In this document: one piece after another, positions 7,407 to 12,237 of the stretch
Layout: every line of letters starts with the position of its first letter
How positions within the stretch are numbered: the stretch's first letter is position 1
Origin: Oscillospiraceae bacterium
GTDB taxonomy: Bacteria; Bacillota_A; Clostridia; Oscillospirales; Oscillospiraceae
Assembly: GCA_015068175.1 (NCBI GenBank)
Contig: SVLA01000052.1
Span: 1-12,237, forward strand
DNA: 12,237 nucleotides
Direction of reading: 5' to 3'
Notes under the pieces: model-generated
Told to the model about the DNA's origin: nothing
Database searches by the model: none
The model's input: only the letters and a program-made list of their open reading frames with translations
Made by a program: the position numbers and the translations under genes

Positions 7407-7840
7407 TGACATTCAGAGATATGACGACGGCCCATGTGGCCCAGGTGGCGGCGCTGGAAAAGCTGTGCTTCGCCGATCCCTGGAGTGAAAACAGCATTCG
7501 CAGCGAGGTGGACAATGTTCTGGCGCTGTGGATGGTGGCCATGGAGGACGACCGGGTTGTGGGCTATGTTGGATCCCAGACGGTGTGCGGGGAGACGGAT
7601 ATGATGAACATCGCCGTCCACCCGGACTACCGGCGGCGGGGGATCGCGGAGAGCCTGGTGGATGTGCTGATCCGGGAACTGAAAAACCGGGGCAGCATTT
7701 GTCTGACTTTGGAAGTCCGCGCCTCCAATGCTCCGGCCATCGGGCTGTATGAAAAGCTGGGTTTCCGGGAAGTGGGTCTGCGGAAGAACTATTATCGGAA
7801 TCCCCGGGAGGATGCGCGGATTTTGCGCCTGGATTTTTGA
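7403..7840 (+). CDS. rimI: Ribosomal protein S18 alanine N-acetyltransferase-type GNAT enzyme
   Basis: The 145-residue protein starts at ATGATGA, overlapping the polA stop; either of the two adjacent ATGs is possible, and a start further upstream inside polA is unlikely. It has the GNAT fold with the acetyl-CoA loop RRRGIA (77-82), LEVRASNAPAIGLYEKLGF (103-121) and a C-terminal YYRNPREDARIL stretch, which together are typical of RimI. E104 and Y116 match the catalytic Glu and Tyr of E. coli RimI. The family acetylates the N-terminal alanine of S18, and possibly other proteins. The gene is commonly linked with the tsa genes, and here tsaD lies two genes downstream. No strong ribosome binding site is visible, so translation is probably coupled to polA. 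Confidence 0.93.
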   Translation: MMTFRDMTTAHVAQVAALEKLCFADPWSENSIRSEVDNVLALWMVAMEDDRVVGYVGSQTVCGETDMMNIAVHPDYRRRGIAESLVDVLIRELKNRGSICLTLEVRASNAPAIGLYEKLGFREVGLRKNYYRNPREDARILRLDF

Positions 7841-7850
7841 GGAACAAGTC

Positions 7851-8549
7851 ATGACAAAGACAAAGAAAGTTTTACTGAGATCTTTTGCTGTACTGGTCGT
7901 CCTGGGATTGGTGGGCCTCGGCACGGTGGCAGCCATCGACACCACGGTGAAAACCACGGCGGCCGAACACATTCTGTCCCCGGAAGCGGCGGCGGAGCTG
8001 GAGGATGTGGATTGCATCCTGGTCCTTGGCTGTCTGGTGAAGGACAACGGCGTACCCAGCGATATGCTCCACGACCGGCTGCGCCGGGGCGTGGAACTGT
8101 TTCAGGCCGGGGCGGCGCCGAAGCTGCTGATGACCGGTGACCATGGCCGGGAAGACTATGACGAAGTGGATGCCATGAAGACTTTTGCGGTGGAGGCAGG
8201 GATTGATCCGTCGGATGTATTTATGGATCATGCCGGATTCTCCACTTATGAGAGCTTGTACCGGGCACGGGATATTTTTCAGGCCAAGAAGATCATCATC
8301 GTGACCCAGGAGTATCATTTGTACCGGGCTATTTACATTGCCCAAAGCTTGGGCATGGAAGCCTATGGGGTTTCTTCGGATTATCACCGCTACCAGGGGC
8401 AGACGGCCCGGGATCTGCGGGAGATTTTGGCCCGGGTGAAGGATTTTGCCACGTCGTTGTTCCAGCCGGAACCTACATATTTGGGTGAGACCATTCCGAT
8501 CTGGGGCGACGGGGACCTGACCAACGATGAAAATTCGGATTTCACCTGA
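7851..8549 (+). CDS. YdcF/SanA-family (DUF218) membrane-anchored protein
   Basis: The 232-residue protein starts at an ATG placed 6 bases after GAGGAA, which overlaps the rimI stop codon; the longer frame extending back into rimI is not supported. Residues 7-28 form an N-terminal membrane anchor. The DUF218 core follows: VLGC (58-61), a DRL-RRG-EL helix (75-83), LLMTGDHG (92-99), STYES (131-135) and TQEYHLYRA (152-160). This matches SanA/YdcF proteins, linked in enteric bacteria to vancomycin exclusion and envelope integrity; the biochemical activity is not settled. The C-terminal 30 residues are acidic and look poorly structured. The domain is most likely outside the membrane. The gene lies 10 bases after rimI and 15 before tsaD. 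Confidence 0.9.
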   Translation: MTKTKKVLLRSFAVLVVLGLVGLGTVAAIDTTVKTTAAEHILSPEAAAELEDVDCILVLGCLVKDNGVPSDMLHDRLRRGVELFQAGAAPKLLMTGDHGREDYDEVDAMKTFAVEAGIDPSDVFMDHAGFSTYESLYRARDIFQAKKIIIVTQEYHLYRAIYIAQSLGMEAYGVSSDYHRYQGQTARDLREILARVKDFATSLFQPEPTYLGETIPIWGDGDLTNDENSDFT

Positions 8550-8564
8550 AAAAGGAGTGAAAAT

Positions 8565-9581
8565 ATGAATATTTTGGCGGTTGAATCCTCCTGCGACGAA
8601 ACGGCGGTGGCCATCGTTCGGGACGGAAGGGAAGTGTTGTGCGATTGCATCGCTTCCCAGGTGGAACTGCACCGGATCTATGGCGGTGTGGTGCCGGAGA
8701 TCGCTTCGAGAAAGCATATGGAGGCCATCTATGCCCTGGCGGATCAGGCCCTGTCTGAGACCGGACTGACCCGGCAGGAGATCGATGCGGTGGCGGTGAC
8801 CTATGCGCCGGGCCTCATCGGCGCGGTGCTGGTGGGTGTGAATTTCGCCAAGGCGGCGGCCCTGGCCATGGGTAAACCCCTGATCCCGGTCCATCATATC
8901 CGGGGGCATATTGCGGCCAATTATATTGCCTGCCCGGAGCTGGAACCGCCCTTTTTGTGCCTGGTGGTGTCCGGCGGACATACCATGATCGTGGATGTGA
9001 AGGATTACACCGATATGGAGATCCTGGGTACGACCCTGGATGATGCGGCCGGCGAATGCTTTGACAAAGTGGGCCGGGTGCTGGGGATGCCTTATCCCGG
9101 CGGCGCCGCATTGGATCGGATGGCCCAGGGGGGCGACGAGAATAAGTATGTGCTGCCCCGGAGCAAGCCCGGCGAGAATCCGTTCAATATGAGTTTTTCC
9201 GGCCTGAAAACGGCGGCGCTGAACCTGATCCACCATGCCCAGCAGGTGGGGGAGGAGCTGGATGTACCCAGCCTCTGCGCCGGATTCTCGGCGGCGGTGT
9301 CGGATATGCTGGTGCCCCGGGTAAAGCTGGCTCTGGAGCAGACCGGGCGGCGGAAGATCGCCATTGCCGGCGGCGTGGCGGCCAATTCCCGGATCCGGCG
9401 GGATCTGCTGGCCATGGCTCGGGAACTGGGAGCGGAGGTGTTTATGCCGCCGCTGAAGCTCTGCGGCGACAATGCGGCTATGATCGGCGCCCAGGCTTTT
9501 TATGAGTATCAGGCCGGGAATGTGGCGGATATGAGCCTGAATGCCTACGCGACCAAGTCGATCCTGGGAGAGCGGGTGTGA
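8565..9581 (+). CDS. tsaD: tRNA N6-adenosine threonylcarbamoyltransferase
   Basis: The 338-residue protein starts at an ATG placed 7 bases after AAGGAG. It transfers the threonylcarbamoyl group from threonylcarbamoyl-AMP to A37 of ANN-decoding tRNAs, giving t6A, together with TsaB and TsaE; TsaC makes the intermediate. The ASKHA fold motifs are present: N-terminal VESSCDET, the metal-binding HxxxH (H111 and H115, at the same numbers as in E. coli), SGGHT (136-140), the IAGGVAAN loop (267-274) and CGDNAAM (300-306) with D302. It is full length with no odd residues. It is the last gene of the T-box operon and is followed by a terminator. TsaB and TsaE are not encoded in this window. Confidence 0.98.
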   Translation: MNILAVESSCDETAVAIVRDGREVLCDCIASQVELHRIYGGVVPEIASRKHMEAIYALADQALSETGLTRQEIDAVAVTYAPGLIGAVLVGVNFAKAAALAMGKPLIPVHHIRGHIAANYIACPELEPPFLCLVVSGGHTMIVDVKDYTDMEILGTTLDDAAGECFDKVGRVLGMPYPGGAALDRMAQGGDENKYVLPRSKPGENPFNMSFSGLKTAALNLIHHAQQVGEELDVPSLCAGFSAAVSDMLVPRVKLALEQTGRRKIAIAGGVAANSRIRRDLLAMARELGAEVFMPPLKLCGDNAAMIGAQAFYEYQAGNVADMSLNAYATKSILGERV

Positions 9582-9586
9582 CACAA

Positions 9587-9620
9587 AAATGCGGGAGCGG
9601 AACACCCTCCCGTATTTTTT
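9587..9620 (+). terminator. Rho-independent terminator after tsaD
   Basis: CGGGAG (9592-9597) pairs with CTCCCG (9607-9612). The stem is extended outward by a G-U pair and A-T pairs (9587-9591 with 9613-9617) around a 9-base loop, and six T follow (9615-9620). It probably ends the operon begun at 2879. Confidence 0.88.
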
Positions 9621-9898
9621 GCAGGAAAATGAAGGATACATATGAATAATGTATAAACAGTTTATATTTATACGAGAAGACGCAAAAACTGCGGCGAAAA
9701 GGTTTTGAAAACCGGGGTATGACGGTGGAAGAACAGACTTTTAGACGGATTTCCTGGGTGGAGCGGTTGTGGAAAAGTCTGTGGAAAGTGTGCATAAATC
9801 CATGGATATGGAATGAAATAAGGTGTTATGTAAACTTTATGCAAGGGTTGTATGCATGAAATTTGGAACTTTTTGGGCATAAATGTCGAAAAATGGGG
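9621..9898. other. AT-rich intergenic region with short palindromes and DnaA-box-like sites
   Basis: There is no convincing gene here. It is clearly richer in A and T than its surroundings. It holds a 6-bp inverted repeat ATACAT/ATGTAT (9636-9654) and the perfect palindromes TATAAAC-A-GTTTATA (9652-9666), GGTTTT-G-AAAACC (9701-9713) and ATCCATGGAT (9798-9807). TGTGGAAAA (9768-9776) and TGTGGAAAG (9780-9788) are direct repeats that resemble reverse-oriented DnaA boxes (TGTGGATAA) with one or two mismatches. I could not find a convincing promoter for the downstream GNAT gene, although one must probably lie here. Confidence 0.6.
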
Positions 9899-9905
9899 AA
9901 GGAGG
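9899..9905 (+). promoter_or_regulatory. Ribosome binding site that sets a TTG start for the GNAT gene
   Basis: AAGGAGG lies 7 bases before an in-frame TTG at 9913. The earlier in-frame ATG at 9883 has no Shine-Dalgarno sequence and would place this motif inside the coding region. An ATG at 9908 is out of frame. Confidence 0.75.
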
Positions 9906-9912
9906 GAATGTT

Positions 9913-10386
9913 TTGCTGCTGGTGGCCCATGGATTGCGGGAACTGGATTTTCCCAAACTGATGGAAGTGTATTTGGAAGGAAATTTAGAGAAAACGGCGG
10001 AGAGTTCCGGCCTTTTGGAGGCTGAAGAGGACTTTCGGCAGTACCTCCGGGACTCTTTTTTCGCGGCGCCAGGGGCGGCGTACTATGTGTGGGTCCAAGG
10101 CGGGCGGTATGTCAGCGCTCTGCGGTTGGAGCCGTACAAGGACGGCCTGCTGCTGGAAGCATTGGAGACGGCGCCGGATTGCCGCCGCATGGGTCATGCC
10201 GGGGCTTTGCTTCGGGCAATGCTGATGGCGGAAGGAACGCGGCCCATCTATTCCCATATTGTAAAGGGTAACGCGGCGTCCCTCAGGGCCCATGAAAGCT
10301 GTGGCTTTCGGCGGATGCTGGAGTATGCGGTATATATCGATGGTTCGGTGAATGACCGGGCCTGCACCATGATCTTGGAGGCATGA
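9913..10386 (+). CDS. GNAT-family N-acetyltransferase, substrate unknown
   Basis: From the TTG at 9913 the protein has 157 residues; from the ATG at 9883 it would have 167. The GNAT core is visible: a strand with YYVWVQGGRYVSALRLEPY (57-75), LLLEALETAPDCRRMGHAGALL (79-100) with the acetyl-CoA loop R-R-M-G-H-A-G, and HIVKGNAASLRAHESCGF (115-132), the usual second-half motif. The N-terminal 50 residues are acidic and not distinctive. The substrate cannot be predicted. The gene sits 2 bases before the MATE gene if that gene starts at GTG 10389, so the two are probably co-transcribed. A link with efflux of an acetylated compound is possible but speculative. Confidence 0.88.
   Translation: MLLVAHGLRELDFPKLMEVYLEGNLEKTAESSGLLEAEEDFRQYLRDSFFAAPGAAYYVWVQGGRYVSALRLEPYKDGLLLEALETAPDCRRMGHAGALLRAMLMAEGTRPIYSHIVKGNAASLRAHESCGFRRMLEYAVYIDGSVNDRACTMILEA
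10377..10381 (+). promoter_or_regulatory. Ribosome binding site that sets a GTG start for the MATE gene
   Basis: GGAGG at the end of the GNAT gene is only 1 base from the ATG at 10383, too close for initiation, but 7 bases from the in-frame GTG at 10389. That start gives the N-terminus MSKRMLNMTQG, which fits related MATE proteins. Confidence 0.75.
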
Positions 10387-10388
10387 AT

Positions 10389-11735
10389 GTGAGCAAACGA
10401 ATGCTGAATATGACCCAGGGGCATCCGGCGAAGCTGCTGATGGATTTTGCGCTGCCGCTGATGCTGGGCAATATGTTCCAGCAACTGTACACGCTGGTGG
10501 ATATTGCCATTGTGGGCCGGGGCGTGGGCATGGAGGCCCTGGCGGCGTTGGGCACCGTGGACTGGATGAACTGGATGTATCTGGGCCTGGTCCAGGGACT
10601 TGCTCAGGGCTTTTCCGTGCGGCTGGCCCAGGAATATGGCCGCGGGGACCTGGCGGCTTTTCGGAAGAGCCTGGGAAATGCGGTATGTCTGGCGGCGGTA
10701 TCTGCGTTGGTGACGGCGCTGGCGGCCCAGGCGGCCATGAAACTGTTCATGCGGATGTTGGGCGTCCCAGACGGATTGTGGGCCCAGGCGGAGCTGTACA
10801 GCCGCGTGATCCTGTTGGGGATCCCGGCCATGATGTATTACAATTTGACGGCTTCGGTGCTGCGGGCCGTGGGGGACAGCAAGACGCCGCTGATCGCCAT
10901 GGCTGTGGCGGCGGTGACCAACATCATCCTGGATTGCGTGGCGGTCTTTGGTCTTGGCTGGGGGATCCCGGGCGCGGCAGCGGCCACGGTGGCGGCCCAG
11001 GTGCTGGCCGGCACCCTTTGCGCGGTGCAGATCGGCAATAATCCGGCCCTGCGCTTCGGAAAAACGGATCTGCGGCGGGACGGGCGGCTCCAGGGACAGA
11101 TGATGGGCCTGGGATTGCCGGTGGCGGCGCAGAATCTGGTCATTGCGGCCGGCGGCATGGCGGTGCAGAGCGTAGTGAATCACTTTGAAACCGGTTTTAT
11201 TGCCGGATTTACGGCCACGGGCAAGCTGTACGGCTTGTTGGAGATCGCGGCCATTTCCTACGGCTATGCGGTGACCACCTATACGGGACAGAATTTCGGC
11301 GCGGAGAAGTGGCAGCGGATCCGGCAGGGGACCCGGTGGGCGGCGGTGATCAGCGTGATCACGGCGGTGGCCATCGGCGCCGCGCTGTTGGTGTTTGGCC
11401 GGCAGATCACGGGGTTGTTTATCTCCAATGAGGATCCGGTGCAGGCCGCCGCAGCCGGGGACACGGCGTATCAGTATTTATCGGTGATGGCGTGGTGCTT
11501 GCCGGTGCTGTATTTGCTGTATGCGTACCGCTCGGCTCTGCAGGGCATGGGCAACACCCGGGTGCCGCTGCTCAGCGGCGTGGTGGAACTGGTGATGCGG
11601 GTGAGCGCCGCCATTGTGGTGGGCCACATCGCCTGGCAGGAGGGCATTTTCTATGCGGAAGTGCTGGCCTGGACCGGCGCGGCGGTTCTGCTGGCCGGGG
11701 CCTATTATCGGGCGGAACGGAAACTGGGGCGATGA
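10389..11735 (+). CDS. MATE-family multidrug/cation antiporter
   Basis: The protein has 448 residues from the GTG at 10389 (450 from the ATG at 10383), a normal length for the family. It has about twelve hydrophobic segments in two related halves. Typical features are the N-terminal MTQGHPAKLLMDFALPLMLGNMFQQLYTLVD, with a substrate-cavity helix; the first-half RAVGDSKTPL and TNIILDCVAVFGLGWGIPGAAAAT; and the second-half RSALQGMGNTRVPLLSG. The family exports cationic drugs, dyes or metabolites across the cytoplasmic membrane in exchange for Na+ or H+. The substrate and the coupling ion cannot be read from the sequence. It closely follows the GNAT gene and is followed by a hairpin shared with the convergent purL. 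Confidence 0.95.
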   Translation: MSKRMLNMTQGHPAKLLMDFALPLMLGNMFQQLYTLVDIAIVGRGVGMEALAALGTVDWMNWMYLGLVQGLAQGFSVRLAQEYGRGDLAAFRKSLGNAVCLAAVSALVTALAAQAAMKLFMRMLGVPDGLWAQAELYSRVILLGIPAMMYYNLTASVLRAVGDSKTPLIAMAVAAVTNIILDCVAVFGLGWGIPGAAAATVAAQVLAGTLCAVQIGNNPALRFGKTDLRRDGRLQGQMMGLGLPVAAQNLVIAAGGMAVQSVVNHFETGFIAGFTATGKLYGLLEIAAISYGYAVTTYTGQNFGAEKWQRIRQGTRWAAVISVITAVAIGAALLVFGRQITGLFISNEDPVQAAAAGDTAYQYLSVMAWCLPVLYLLYAYRSALQGMGNTRVPLLSGVVELVMRVSAAIVVGHIAWQEGIFYAEVLAWTGAAVLLAGAYYRAERKLGR

Positions 11736-11750
11736 AAAGAGTATGAAGAG

Positions 11751-11775
11751 GGCGCGCTGCGGAATGCAGCGCGCC
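11751..11775. terminator. Hairpin between convergent MATE and purL genes, probably bidirectional
   Basis: GGCGCGCTGC (11751-11760) pairs perfectly with 11766-11775 around a 5-base loop. Neither side has a long T run: TTGTT follows on the + strand and CCTCTTCAT on the - strand. It lies 15 bases after the MATE stop and 8 bases beyond the purL stop on the other strand. Termination in both directions is the likely role, with moderate efficiency. Confidence 0.7.
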
Positions 11776-11783
11776 TTGTTGCG

Positions 11784-12237
11784 TTATTTGAAGTAGCGGA
11801 CGGCGGAGTCGAAGAGCTTCATATCGTAGTCGCCGGGAACATTTCGATAGATGCCCTGCTGCCAACGCTCGGAGTGGCCCATCTTACCCAGGACCCGGCC
11901 GTCGGGGGAGGTGATGCCCTCGATGGCGAAGAGGGAGCCGTTGGGATTGAAGGCGGTATCCATGGTGGGATCGCCGGCCAGGTCCACATACTGGGTGGCG
12001 ATCTGACCGTTGGCGGCCAACTGCAGCGCCAGGTCGGGGGTGGCGAAGAAGCGGCCTTCGCCGTGGGAAATGGGTACATTATGGATCTGGCCCACTTCGC
12101 AGCCGGCAAGCCAGGGACTGTTATTGGTGCAGACCCGGGTGCGGACCATCATGCTCTGGTGGCGGGCGATGGTATTGAAGGTCAGGGTGGGGCAGGTATC
12201 GTCGGTGTCCAGGATCTTGCCGTAGGGCACCAGGCCC
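11784..12237 (-). CDS. purL: Phosphoribosylformylglycinamidine synthase, C-terminal glutaminase domain (5' end outside window)
   Basis: The frame is open to the right edge of the window, so only the last 150 codons are seen; the GTG at 12230 is internal. The residues include PYGKILDTDDTCPTLTFNTI and HQSMMVRTRV, then ISHGEGRFFA, FNPNGS, AIEGITSPDGRVLGKMGHSERWQ. These match the class I glutamine amidotransferase end of the single-chain PurL found in Clostridia. MGHSER supplies the catalytic His and Glu (codons at 11874-11876 and 11868-11870). The nucleophilic Cys lies outside the window. The enzyme makes FGAM from FGAR, glutamine and ATP in purine synthesis. A separate PurQ is unlikely but cannot be fully excluded, since the synthetase part is not visible. 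Confidence 0.92.
   Translation of the reverse strand, partial: GLVPYGKILDTDDTCPTLTFNTIARHQSMMVRTRVCTNNSPWLAGCEVGQIHNVPISHGEGRFFATPDLALQLAANGQIATQYVDLAGDPTMDTAFNPNGSLFAIEGITSPDGRVLGKMGHSERWQQGIYRNVPGDYDMKLFDSAVRYFK

Noticed and set aside
4593..7412. Very long antisense reading frame (over 900 codons) opposite polA, and similar ones opposite other genes (1059-2858, 3406-4692, 7872-9641)
   Set aside because: High GC at third codon positions removes stop codons on the opposite strand. The translations show no domains, and the sense genes are firmly identified.
7728..7850. Longer N-terminal extension of the YdcF/SanA-type protein into rimI
   Set aside because: The extension overlaps rimI in another frame and has no ribosome binding site. 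The ATG at 7851 has GAGGAA at good spacing and begins directly before the membrane anchor.
9719..9859. 46-codon reading frame in the intergenic region
   Set aside because: It uses codons rare in this genome (AGA, AGG, ATA), has no good ribosome binding site and lies in AT-rich sequence. A small protein cannot be ruled out completely.

Overview
The window looks like chromosomal DNA from a Gram-positive member of the Clostridia, most likely a gut Oscillospiraceae-type bacterium. The evidence is the high-GC, Firmicutes-style gene content, strong AGGAGG ribosome binding sites, a T-box riboswitch, sortase-type surface proteins and a single-chain clostridial-type PurL. The exact genus cannot be read from the sequence. 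All genes lie on the + strand except the last, purL, which is cut by the right edge. No tRNA, rRNA, CRISPR array or insertion sequence was seen.

Bases 1-2836 hold two surface-protein genes, each ending in a strong hairpin terminator. The first (cut by the left edge) is built of near-identical 75-residue, cysteine-containing repeats and ends in a variant sorting signal (NAKTG). The second has its own consensus-like promoter, a signal peptide, three similar beta-rich modules, a fourth unrecognised region and an NPETG sorting signal.

Bases 2843-9620 form what looks like one long transcription unit. A near-consensus promoter is followed by a T-box leader whose specifier (UGC) and discriminator-pairing base (A, for U73) both fit tRNA-Cys. 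The genes are, in order, a small DUF805-like membrane protein, cysS (cysteinyl-tRNA synthetase), polA (DNA polymerase I), rimI (protein acetyltransferase), a YdcF/SanA-type membrane-anchored protein and tsaD (tRNA t6A synthesis). The spacings run from 4-base overlaps to 25 bases, and a terminator follows tsaD. If there are no internal promoters, uncharged tRNA-Cys would control not only its own synthetase but also a DNA repair polymerase and an essential tRNA modification enzyme. This is the most interesting point in the window.

Bases 9621-9898 are AT-rich and non-coding, with several short perfect palindromes and two DnaA-box-like sequences. A two-gene unit follows (a GNAT acetyltransferase and a MATE efflux protein). 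For both, the ribosome binding site points to a non-ATG start (TTG and GTG) downstream of the first possible ATG. A hairpin between the convergent MATE and purL genes probably serves both. The purL fragment is the C-terminal glutaminase end of FGAM synthase.
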